64,000 nt of DNA from Acidimicrobiaceae bacterium (GTDB lineage Bacteria > Actinomycetota > Acidimicrobiia > Acidimicrobiales > Poriferisodalaceae): positions 62,001-126,000 of the forward strand of contig PBKA01000006.1 in NCBI GenBank assembly GCA_002721305.1, in the 5' to 3' direction. Made by a program: the position numbers and the translations under genes. Below the pieces are notes generated by a model, which saw nothing but the letters and a program-made list of their open reading frames with translations, was not told the DNA's origin and did no database searches. Each line of letters opens with the position of its first letter. Position 1 is the stretch's first letter. Below, piece by piece: positions 44,385 through 52,609 of the stretch.

Positions 44385-46969
44385 ACACTCCATCTGGGTC
44401 ATTCGATTCGACGCTGTTGACCGGCCGCGGCTTGATGCCCGATGCATTCCAACTCGAAGGATTTGAGATAGTGGATGAAGGCCTCTCAGCGTTGGTCGCG
44501 GCCCCAACTTCAGCGGGCAAAACTCTCGTAGCTGAATACGCCATAGAGAAGGTCCTAGCTAAAGGACGGACGGTGGTCTACACGACGCCGATTAAGGCGT
44601 TGTCGAATCAAAAGTTTAAAGATCTCTCGCGATGGCTGGGCAAAGAGCGTGTGGGGTTACTGACCGGCGACAACGCAGTCAGACCAGAAGCTGACGTGGT
44701 TGTGATGACAACCGAAGTTCTCAGGAACATGATTTACGCCAGAAGCCCTCGACTCGACAACCTTGGGCTCGTTGTTCTTGATGAGGTTCACTTTCTCCAA
44801 GATCCTTATAGAGGCCCCGTTTGGGAAGAAGTCATCATGCAGCTTCCGGCAAGAACGAGACTGGTGTGCCTGTCCGCGACGGTGAGCAACGCAGCGGAAG
44901 TAGCCGGGTGGATCACTGAAGTTCATAGCGAGTGCGTTGCTGTCATTGAGACGACTAGGCCGGTGGAACTCCATGACCACTTCCTGATTTTTGATAAGCG
45001 GCACCGTCGACTTCAGGAGTTTCGCACCTTGCGAAACGGCGAGAGCAATTACGAAGTTGAGCGCTATCTGTCAAAGATGCGAGGCCAACGACATCGTGGG
45101 CCCAAAAGTCGAGGGGGAGATGTCGGTCGACCAAGACGGGGTGAGGTAATAACTCACCTGGATCAAGGAGATCGCTTACCCGCCATCTTCTTTGTGTTTT
45201 CGCGTCAAGGATGCGATGACGCGGTCCAAAATGCTTTGGAACATGGGTTGGACTTTCTGGACGGGCGAGAAAAACAACGCGTAGAAACCATCGTGGAACA
45301 ACATGTCGGTGATCTAGCCCAAGCGGATCTTTCTCTACTTAACTTCGAAGGATGGCTACGAGGCCTCCAAGCCGGTCTGGCCTCACATCACGCGGGCATG
45401 GTAACTCCATTCAAGGAGGCGGTCGAGGACTGTTTCGCCGCAGGCTTGTTAAAAGTGGTGTTCGCTACCGAAACCCTTGCGATGGGGGTGAATCTGCCAG
45501 CGAAGTCGGTGGTTATCGAACAACTCAGCCGCTTCCGAGGAGAAGGTCATGTGACATTGACCCCAGGTGAATACACCCAATTGACAGGGCGGGCAGGCAG
45601 GAGAGGCATCGACTCGACTGGGCACGCGTATGCCCTCTGGAGTCCATACGAATCCTTCAGCCAGCTGAGTCAGCTGGCGCGTAGCAACGACTTTATTTTG
45701 GAGTCAGCGTTCCGCCCGACCTACAACATGGCAGCGAACCTGATGACGCGGGTAATTCGTGAAGACGCCGTTGGTCTCCTAGAAAGGTCGTTTGCCCAAT
45801 ATCGCTCAAACAGCAACATTGTGACGCTGATAACAGAGTTGGACAAAGCAAAAGCATCACTCGGTACAGCAGAGAAAGAACTCAAGCGGTTGGGGGTGCC
45901 AGTCGATGGGCGCAAACAGGCAGACCCAAGACCGAATCGAACCGGTTCAGCGCCCCTCGAGAAGTTGCGACCAGGGGCAATCATCGAACGTATCCATGGA
46001 ACCGAAGCACAGTTCCTATTGGTCTTGGGGACGACTAGTCGACGGGGTGGCGAGCATCGGATTCGCGTCGTATCTCCGAGAGGAAAAGTCATGATGCTCA
46101 GCGGAAAGGAATTCGATATGAGCCCTCGAACACTCAGCGATATCGAACTACCGAAACCTTACGCACCGAACCGCCGTGAATATCAACGAAGTTGTGCGCG
46201 ACTACTGAAACAAGAGTTAACAGAACTTGGAATCATCCTTGAGGTCCGAAGGCCGAAAGCTGACCTCGACGTTGAGCGGTTAAAGGCCGAGGAACGAGTG
46301 GCTGATGCACGTAGACGCATTTTGGCGGTACAGGACCGAATAGCAGTGGCTGAAGGAGGTCTGAGTCAAGCTCTGTTAGCAATCGAGGAGATCATGGAGA
46401 TATTCGGGTGCTGTGAGGCTTGGCAACTAACACCCCTTGGCGAGTATTTACGCGGAATTTTTCATGAGATGGACCTGCTCGCGGCCTTGTGTATCTCAGA
46501 GAACCTGTTCGGCGACCTCTCCCCACCCGAGCTGGCAAGTGTGGTGTCGGTCTTGACTTACGAACATCGCAGCCGCCTCGATCCGCCGTCGCCTTGGTAC
46601 CCGAGCGTGTCAATCAAGGAAAAGGTCGAAGCCCTGCTGGCTCACAGTTCCCGGCTTCGTCGCGAAGAACGCGAACGTGGCCTACCAGAAAGCCGTTCAC
46701 CTGACCCGACCATCATCGGAACGGTTCACGGCTGGGCGTCAGGCCATGAACTTGCTGACGTGTTGGATGATGCCACCTCAGCCGGCGATTTCGTTCGTCA
46801 TATCCGGCAAGTGGTCGACTTGTTAAGCCAAATAGGGGACGTAGCTCCTACAAAAGAATTACGAAATTGCGCTAAGCAAGCTTGTGAACTACTTGATAGG
46901 GATCTCGTTGCAGCGGCAGCGAGGGTGCAAGAAGGAGACGATGAGGTGATTTTCGACGATGCCCATTAA
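44381..46969 (+). CDS. helY: HelY-like (Ski2/Mtr4-type) RNA helicase
   Basis: An 862-residue superfamily 2 helicase. Walker A is APTSAGKTLVAEYA, motif II is LDEVHFL, motif III is CLSATV, and motif VI is QLTGRAGRRGID; the C-terminal part has the DSHCT-like domain with helical insertion. Ski2/Mtr4-like helicases remodel structured RNA, here probably in mRNA or tRNA processing. The ATG overlaps tatC, the same order as Rv2093c-Rv2092c in M. tuberculosis. An 11-base overlap with the next gene suggests coupling. Confidence 0.92.
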   Translation: MNTPSGSFDSTLLTGRGLMPDAFQLEGFEIVDEGLSALVAAPTSAGKTLVAEYAIEKVLAKGRTVVYTTPIKALSNQKFKDLSRWLGKERVGLLTGDNAVRPEADVVVMTTEVLRNMIYARSPRLDNLGLVVLDEVHFLQDPYRGPVWEEVIMQLPARTRLVCLSATVSNAAEVAGWITEVHSECVAVIETTRPVELHDHFLIFDKRHRRLQEFRTLRNGESNYEVERYLSKMRGQRHRGPKSRGGDVGRPRRGEVITHLDQGDRLPAIFFVFSRQGCDDAVQNALEHGLDFLDGREKQRVETIVEQHVGDLAQADLSLLNFEGWLRGLQAGLASHHAGMVTPFKEAVEDCFAAGLLKVVFATETLAMGVNLPAKSVVIEQLSRFRGEGHVTLTPGEYTQLTGRAGRRGIDSTGHAYALWSPYESFSQLSQLARSNDFILESAFRPTYNMAANLMTRVIREDAVGLLERSFAQYRSNSNIVTLITELDKAKASLGTAEKELKRLGVPVDGRKQADPRPNRTGSAPLEKLRPGAIIERIHGTEAQFLLVLGTTSRRGGEHRIRVVSPRGKVMMLSGKEFDMSPRTLSDIELPKPYAPNRREYQRSCARLLKQELTELGIILEVRRPKADLDVERLKAEERVADARRRILAVQDRIAVAEGGLSQALLAIEEIMEIFGCCEAWQLTPLGEYLRGIFHEMDLLAALCISENLFGDLSPPELASVVSVLTYEHRSRLDPPSPWYPSVSIKEKVEALLAHSSRLRREERERGLPESRSPDPTIIGTVHGWASGHELADVLDDATSAGDFVRHIRQVVDLLSQIGDVAPTKELRNCAKQACELLDRDLVAAAARVQEGDDEVIFDDAH

Positions 46970-47573
46970 GTCGGGGAGCGAATGGGGTGAGTCATACAGA
47001 GACGGTTGCCCGGTCAACGTCGCATCAACCGACAGCGAAATTGGTCGAATCGTTGAAGAAAGCTGGGACAATGCCATGGAAGTACCCGTCATAGGGGTCA
47101 TTGGTGGCGACATCTGGAGGGCGGCAGGGTCGCCGATTGGAGGAGAAGCTCGACTTGATAGCTCCTCGGCTAGGGCGGCTTCGATCGATGTGGCAGAGGT
47201 TCTGATCGAGGATCGCCGGTACGCGGCCGTAGCGCATGTTTTCTTTCTAAGAAATTGGTGGCGTGGCGCAATCACGGCGATCATGAACTCGGAATGGAGA
47301 GGCTCATGGCGCGTGGCGCCGCGTGCACACCCCAACGATGGCTGGTTGGATCTGCTAGCAGGCGACTTGTCGCTGCATCAGCGATGGCTTGCTCGGCAGC
47401 GGATCAAATCGGGAGAGCACCTTCCGAATTCAAATCTTGACTCGCGTCGAATCAAAGAATTCAGCCATAGCTTTCCGAGACGCACGAGAGCAATTATCGA
47501 TGGAGTTTCGGTGGGCGACTGTCAAACAGTGGCTGTCAGAGTCATTCCCGACGCGATCTCTATCGTCTACTAG
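46959..47573 (+). CDS. Stand-alone C-terminal domain of a diacylglycerol/sphingosine kinase-like protein
   Basis: A 204-residue protein that resembles only the C-terminal beta-sandwich domain of YegS/DgkB-type lipid kinases. The signature is NSEWRGSWRVAPRAHPNDGWL (about residues 110-130), with LARQRIKSGEHLPN and the ending IIDGVSVGDC. The N-terminal catalytic domain with its GGDGT nucleotide motif is absent. Similar stand-alone proteins are, I believe, found in other Acidimicrobiia. Without the ATP domain it cannot be a kinase by itself. It is co-directional with helY and overlaps it by 11 bases. Confidence 0.72.
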   Translation: MPIKSGSEWGESYRDGCPVNVASTDSEIGRIVEESWDNAMEVPVIGVIGGDIWRAAGSPIGGEARLDSSSARAASIDVAEVLIEDRRYAAVAHVFFLRNWWRGAITAIMNSEWRGSWRVAPRAHPNDGWLDLLAGDLSLHQRWLARQRIKSGEHLPNSNLDSRRIKEFSHSFPRRTRAIIDGVSVGDCQTVAVRVIPDAISIVY

Positions 47574-47674
47574 GGATACCGAACCGAGGGTGCGCGACTG
47601 TGCTGACGGATAGTCGTACGATCAGAGCTAGTACAAGCGAACCTTGACCTTTGTAGCCAACCCACGAACTGATC

Positions 47675-49276
47675 TTGAACAACTACGCGACAGAGCAATT
47701 CACACCTAGCGAGGAAGATATCCTTCGTCGCTATTTCACGAATCTAGATCAACCGGTTTTTGCTCTCGTCAACCTACCGGAAGTAGTCAAAGGCGCCTTG
47801 TTTGCTCGTTATAGCCGAACTCACAAGAGCCTACGCCGGCTTTTTCTTGACGAGTTTGTCGATGATCTGGACATCTCGGGCGATCACTCCATTGACGCAA
47901 CTGTGGGCCTAGCTAAAGCCGAGGAGTTGTATCAAAGGGTCTTCGTGGAGTACGGAGACGACTCGGTGGCTCAGCTCGGAGGAGTGCACCTCGCTTGCGA
48001 ACAGGCGTCGAACTTACTCACCAAAGTGCTTGAGTGGGGAAGGCTCATGTCGTACCTCGAGCAATCGACTCGTTACTTGAGTTATGACACTCGAATTGAC
48101 GGAAGGTACCGCTATCACCGCGACCCAGAGATCCTTGGAGCATCTGTAGGTACGAAATACGTCGGGGAGATGGACCGCATCTTTGAGACCTACGCGGAGT
48201 TGGTGCCGCTCTTGCAAGATTTTTACCGATCACAACATGAACAAGGGAACGACATCGGGGATTTGGCGTACCGACAAACCATCAGAGCCAAAGCCTTTGA
48301 CGCCGTTCGGGGACTCCTGCCAGCAGCGAGCCTCTCAAACGTCGGCATCTACGGCACAGGGCAGGCTTATGAAGCTCTGCTGCTACGGATGAGGGCTCAT
48401 CCCCTGCCGGAAGCAAGGTCTTATTCAGAGATGATGCTGGCGGAGCTGCGAAAAGTCATTCCGTCTTTTCTGAGGCGTGTGGACGTCGAAGAACGCGGCA
48501 TCGCGTGGTCTGATTACCTAGAGAAGAATTACGGGGCGATGAAGGAATTCGCCACGACGTTGACGCAAGACTTAAGTCCCAATCCAGCTCAAGAGGTCGA
48601 GTTAATTGATTGGGATCCGGATGGTGAGCGGAAAATGCTCGCAGCGATGCTTTACCCCTATAGCCATTTACCTGAGACACAATTAGTTGACGTGGTAGAT
48701 GAGATGGCAGGGGAGCAGCGACTCGAGTTGGTGCGACGTTATGTAGGTGACAGAGCTAATAGGCGCCACCGGCCGGGACGGGCACTTGAGCGACTTGACT
48801 ATCGCTTCGATGTGCTCGGCGACTACGGAGGCTTTCGAGATTTGCAACGTCACCGGCTCTTAACTATCGAATGGCAGGCGTTAACACCCGACCACGGTTA
48901 TGAAATACCTGGATCTGTCCTTAGCGCAGGATTAGGCGAGCGGTATGACGGGGTGATGGAACGGTCACGAGCTCTCTATGACCTTTTGCTCACAGACTTT
49001 CCTGTGCAAGCCTCATATGCCGTTTCGATGGCGTTCCGTGTTCGTTACATAATGCAGTTCAATGCTCGCGAGGCCTTGCACATGATTGAGTTACGCAGTC
49101 AACCACAGGGGCACCCGAACTATCGCCGGATTGCGCAAGAGATGTATCACCAAATCGCCCAAAAGGCAGGGCACCGCGCCGTAGCAGAAATGTTTACCCA
49201 TATCGACCTGAGTGCCGGTGAAGATGGGCGCCTACAGGCGGAAAAAGCACTCGAAGCGAAGCGTTCTGCTCAATGA
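47675..49276 (+). CDS. Double-length ThyX-like (Thy1 fold) protein
   Basis: A 533-residue protein with two Thy1/ThyX-like halves. The ThyX signature RHRxxSxxxxSxRY is split. The N-terminal half keeps its second part at residues 121-134 (WGRLMSYLEQSTRY), and the C-terminal half keeps the start, RHRLLT, at 392-397. Classic ThyX is about 220-250 residues. The reaction could be FAD-dependent dUMP methylation, but neither half is complete, so catalysis is not assured. The only in-frame start before the conserved region is TTG at 47675. Its stop overlaps the GNAT gene (ATGA). Confidence 0.8.
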   Translation: MNNYATEQFTPSEEDILRRYFTNLDQPVFALVNLPEVVKGALFARYSRTHKSLRRLFLDEFVDDLDISGDHSIDATVGLAKAEELYQRVFVEYGDDSVAQLGGVHLACEQASNLLTKVLEWGRLMSYLEQSTRYLSYDTRIDGRYRYHRDPEILGASVGTKYVGEMDRIFETYAELVPLLQDFYRSQHEQGNDIGDLAYRQTIRAKAFDAVRGLLPAASLSNVGIYGTGQAYEALLLRMRAHPLPEARSYSEMMLAELRKVIPSFLRRVDVEERGIAWSDYLEKNYGAMKEFATTLTQDLSPNPAQEVELIDWDPDGERKMLAAMLYPYSHLPETQLVDVVDEMAGEQRLELVRRYVGDRANRRHRPGRALERLDYRFDVLGDYGGFRDLQRHRLLTIEWQALTPDHGYEIPGSVLSAGLGERYDGVMERSRALYDLLLTDFPVQASYAVSMAFRVRYIMQFNAREALHMIELRSQPQGHPNYRRIAQEMYHQIAQKAGHRAVAEMFTHIDLSAGEDGRLQAEKALEAKRSAQ

Positions 49277-49749
49277 TGGAAGGATGTCGGCCGGCCGCGC
49301 CTGATGATCTGCCCCTTCTAGAGGAATTCGCTGAGTTAGCAGTTGCAGAACAAGCTGACAACAGGGGTGGATGGGTATGGAGTCGGCGCGAAACACGCAT
49401 TCCTCCTTTCCGAGCAAGCTTGGAGACAGCTTTCCATAACCCCGATGAGCAACTTTGGGTGGGTCAGATTGACGACGTCCCGGTGGGTTACGCCGTCGCT
49501 GGCGTAGAGCTTCTCCGAACAGGTGAACTCCTCGGCAGGATTACGGATATGTGGGTTCAACCCGAAGCCCGGCAGGTTGGGGTAGGGGAGGCTCTGGTGG
49601 CGAATGTGATCGAATGGTGTACCGAACGAGGATGCGTTGGGATTGACTCAATGGCGTTGCCTGGAAATCGTGCGACAAAAAATTTCTTTGAAACCTTCGG
49701 GTTCAAGGCGCGGCTCCTTACTGTTTATCGTCCCCTGGACAGCGATTGA
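49273..49749 (+). CDS. GNAT-family N-acetyltransferase
   Basis: A 158-residue GNAT protein. Motif A is MWVQPEARQVGVGEALVANV, whose Q/R-x-x-G-x-G/A core binds acetyl-CoA. Motif B is FFETFGFKAR. The substrate is unknown. It is translationally coupled to the ThyX-like gene (ATGA overlap) and followed by the NUDIX gene one base after its stop, so the three form a tight operon. Confidence 0.85.
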   Translation: MMEGCRPAAPDDLPLLEEFAELAVAEQADNRGGWVWSRRETRIPPFRASLETAFHNPDEQLWVGQIDDVPVGYAVAGVELLRTGELLGRITDMWVQPEARQVGVGEALVANVIEWCTERGCVGIDSMALPGNRATKNFFETFGFKARLLTVYRPLDSD

Positions 49750-49750
49750 T

Positions 49751-50158
49751 GTGACACGACGGACAATGCCGGCGTGTTGCGTAGGAGGGATTATCCGTTC
49801 GAAGGGAAAACTCCTTCTTGTTCGTCGAGGCAAACCACCCGGCGAAGGGTATTGGTCGATACCTGGTGGCCATGTCGAAACAGGTGAGACTTGGCAGCGC
49901 GCCGTGGAACGGGAGATTCACGAAGAAACTGGCCTCGTGGCCACTTGTGGCGAATTTGTCGGCTGGGTCGAACGTTACGCGCTCGATCAGCGCTACCTTA
50001 TTGCCGATTTTCTCGTTGAGGCCCAGAACCCAGACTCAGCCAAACCCGGGGACGACGCACTAGAGGTGATTCTTGCCGACAAAACTGACATGGAGTCACT
50101 GCAGGTCTCACCGGGCTTAGTGACTTTTCTCAATGACCGCGGTATTTGGGGTTCTTAA
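49751..50158 (+). CDS. NUDIX hydrolase
   Basis: A 135-residue NUDIX hydrolase. The NUDIX box GGHVETGETWQRAVEREIHE, then ETGL, has all Mg-binding acids. Single-domain members hydrolyse nucleoside diphosphates linked to X. The substrate is unknown; pyrimidine or oxidised nucleotides would fit with the neighbouring ThyX-like gene, but this is only context. The GTG at 49751 lies one base after the GNAT stop. The stop overlaps a convergent crotonase stop by 4 bases. Confidence 0.88.
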   Translation: MTRRTMPACCVGGIIRSKGKLLLVRRGKPPGEGYWSIPGGHVETGETWQRAVEREIHEETGLVATCGEFVGWVERYALDQRYLIADFLVEAQNPDSAKPGDDALEVILADKTDMESLQVSPGLVTFLNDRGIWGS

Positions 50159-50913
50159 CGACCCTTCCATACAGGCTCGCGCTTTTCTACGAAGGCAAGA
50201 GGTCCCTCTTTAAAGTCTTCAGTCTTGACCACGGTACGGAAATGGTCCCTCGTGATCTGCCAGCCCTCTTCGTCTGGTACGCCGTGGCTCTCAAGAACTA
50301 CTTTGCGGCTTTCGCGCACGGCGATAGGGGCATTGACCGAAATTTGATCGGCTAAGTCCTCGGCAGCCTTAACCACATTCCCCGGCTCGGATAGTTTGTT
50401 CACGAGGCCAAGGTCAAAGGCGCGTTGAGCAGAAATAGGATCTCCGGTCAGGGCCATCTCCATAGCGACGTTTTGAGCCAGCGCCGCTGGAAGGCGAAAG
50501 AGGCCCCCTGCCCCGGCAATAAGGCTTCGCTTCACCTCAGGGATGCCGAAAGTAGCTAATGGCGAAGCAACGACTAGGTCACATGCGAGCACGATCTCCA
50601 GCCCGCCCGCCAGCGCCGCGCCGTCAACAGCCGCTATCAAGGGTTTGGTCCGGGGATATCTAACGAGCCCAGCGAAGCCACCTTTTTCGGTTTCGATGCC
50701 TTGGCCACTACTGACGGCCTTCAAATCGGCGCCAGCGCTGAAAACCGGCCCTTTGGCAGCGAGGATGCCCACCCAAGCAGTGTCATCTGCCTCGAATTCG
50801 TCAAGATGAGCTTCCATCTCCGATGAGACGTCATAGTTGACGGCGTTACGGGCGTCGGGGCGATTGAGAGTAAAAAGGCAAACGTTGCCGTTCTTTTCGT
50901 AATCTACGACCAT
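50155..50913 (-). CDS. Enoyl-CoA hydratase/isomerase (crotonase) family protein
   Basis: A 252-residue crotonase-fold protein. The oxyanion segments are NRPDARNAVN and VDGAALAGGLEIVLACD. Unlike the other crotonase here, both catalytic Glu are kept (AGGLEIV and FGIPEVK), consistent with hydratase chemistry on an enoyl-CoA. It is the second gene of an operon with the Arg/Lys-rich protein gene, 3 bases downstream of it, and it converges with the NUDIX gene. Confidence 0.87.
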   Translation of the reverse strand: MVVDYEKNGNVCLFTLNRPDARNAVNYDVSSEMEAHLDEFEADDTAWVGILAAKGPVFSAGADLKAVSSGQGIETEKGGFAGLVRYPRTKPLIAAVDGAALAGGLEIVLACDLVVASPLATFGIPEVKRSLIAGAGGLFRLPAALAQNVAMEMALTGDPISAQRAFDLGLVNKLSEPGNVVKAAEDLADQISVNAPIAVRESRKVVLESHGVPDEEGWQITRDHFRTVVKTEDFKEGPLAFVEKREPVWKGR

Positions 50914-50916
50914 CTG

Positions 50917-52404
50917 TTAACCGAGGCCTTTCTCTTCGTCAGCTGGCGACTCCACTGGAGCCATAGCGACGTCAACGACGGAGGCAGACCCTTCTTGGCC
51001 ATCAGCGAGCGAAGTAGCGAGATGGTCGGGGGTCACTCCATCGCCCATTTCGATGGAGGGCGCTTCCTCGTGGGTCAAACCGGGTTTCACTGCTGGGGGA
51101 TCCTCCGCAACTAAGACGATCTGGTCGTCCGGCCCGTCTGCGCTATCAGGCTCTGCAACAACTTCTTGATCCTTTGATGTCTCCGGGGGTGGAGATTTCG
51201 GTCTCTTGCCCCTTCGTCTTCCCCTGGACTTCTCGATCGGCTCAATCCCGAATTTTCGAGCGATATCGGGAATTCGATCTGACACCTTGGTCACAATGTC
51301 AACGAGTTCCTTACCGGGATCAGGGGGAATATGAGCAAGGGCGACGTAAGGGCGTATAGGCGAAAACGCTATAGCTTCGAGGACGATGCCTAGGCGCTGC
51401 TGACTCACGTCCCCGCCTAGCGCTTCGTTGGCCTGGGTCGTTAGGGTTTCGGCTATATCGGGAGGGAGAGGGCTTCCGGCTTTGGGGGGTCGGGAACTCA
51501 GCCGAAGGGCCCGCACAACACGCTCCTCTTTGAGGGCGACACGAATCTCCTCTTGCCATTCACCTTGGTCTTTTTCTACACGCTGGTTCAGCCCGGCGCG
51601 AATCTTCTCGGTAAGAGCACGACTCTCGTCGTCACGGGCAAAGTCCTCGGCCGCAACCAAAACGGTGCGCAAATCTCGAATGTCAACTTCATCCATAGAT
51701 TTCAGAGCCGCATCCGCTCTGTCGCGCCATTCTGCGACCTTCAGTTGAGGTATCAACGATTCAGCCAATGCGATGAGTGCATCAGCCCGAACGGCTTCGC
51801 CACCGTCTTCTTGCGCCCGTAAATTCTGCGCTTCGATTTCTTTTCGTACGGCTGCTATGCCGCCCCGAGAGACTTGTTCAGCGATGACCCGCTGTTCCTC
51901 TGGCAATCCGTCGATCAACGCCTTTCGATGGGTGCGACCTGGCTTCAGCTTCTTCGGTTTTGGCTTGGCGGGCGCTTCCGTCTTTGGTTTACGGGCTTTG
52001 TTGTCACGGTTGTTGCGGCGGCCTTTGTTGTCCTTGCTCCTATTATCAACGTCGCGTTTGCCTTTTTTGCGATCAGAGCGGCGACGACCATCGTTTCGTT
52101 TTCCTGAACGACTCTTTTTTGCCAACTGCGTCGTTACGGCCTGAAATTCCGTGCCGGATCCTAAGAGTTCAATGCGCTCATCGTCGGGCCGGCCACTTCG
52201 GCCTTTAGGCGGCAGAACAGCTGTTACGAAAATTCCGTCGACGTCAAAATCTGCGTCCGCCCGACACACATCGCCAACCGAGGCCCCGTTATATAAAAGG
52301 GCCCCATCGAGAGTGCCTTTAGGTTGTTTGGCGCCGGCGGCTCGCCAAGTCCAAGATCCGTCATCGTTCTGGCTCGTCAGTTCGACATCGATACGTCGGC
52401 TCAT
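50917..52404 (-). CDS. Uncharacterised Arg/Lys-rich protein with disordered linker
   Basis: A 495-residue protein in three parts. A small N-terminal domain (about 1-90) has a beta-rich, perhaps OB/TRAM-like look (GASVGDVCRADADFDVDGIFV). A strongly basic low-complexity linker follows (about 95-155, many KKR/RNNRDNK elements). A helical domain (about 160-370) and an acidic, Pro-rich tail complete it. I do not recognise a family. The composition suggests RNA or ribosome binding. GGAG precedes the ATG, and the gene diverges from parC. Confidence 0.65.
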   Translation of the reverse strand: MSRRIDVELTSQNDDGSWTWRAAGAKQPKGTLDGALLYNGASVGDVCRADADFDVDGIFVTAVLPPKGRSGRPDDERIELLGSGTEFQAVTTQLAKKSRSGKRNDGRRRSDRKKGKRDVDNRSKDNKGRRNNRDNKARKPKTEAPAKPKPKKLKPGRTHRKALIDGLPEEQRVIAEQVSRGGIAAVRKEIEAQNLRAQEDGGEAVRADALIALAESLIPQLKVAEWRDRADAALKSMDEVDIRDLRTVLVAAEDFARDDESRALTEKIRAGLNQRVEKDQGEWQEEIRVALKEERVVRALRLSSRPPKAGSPLPPDIAETLTTQANEALGGDVSQQRLGIVLEAIAFSPIRPYVALAHIPPDPGKELVDIVTKVSDRIPDIARKFGIEPIEKSRGRRRGKRPKSPPPETSKDQEVVAEPDSADGPDDQIVLVAEDPPAVKPGLTHEEAPSIEMGDGVTPDHLATSLADGQEGSASVVDVAMAPVESPADEEKGLG

Positions 52405-52609
52405 TATTGCTCCGGGTTCTCCGGCTAGTCGGACGGGAGGCGTCAGGGGAGGAAAGGCCCCCTCGCTGGTCCCTGAATACAGAAGTAAACGTTACCGAAA
52501 TCATCTCTCGGTGGCGCGTTTCCACCCAGAAGGTTTTGTGGATGAATGACCTCCCTAAAGCGCTGGAGCGTCCTACCCTCGGCTCAACAGAGGAAAAGAC
52601 CAGGAAGTT
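52405..52609. other. 205-bp divergent intergenic region upstream of parC
   Basis: This gap separates the Arg/Lys-rich gene from parC. It contains a short GC-rich inverted repeat (AGGGG...CCCCT around an 9-base loop near 52450) and AGGAAG just before the parC ATG. I cannot assign promoters with confidence. Confidence 0.35.
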
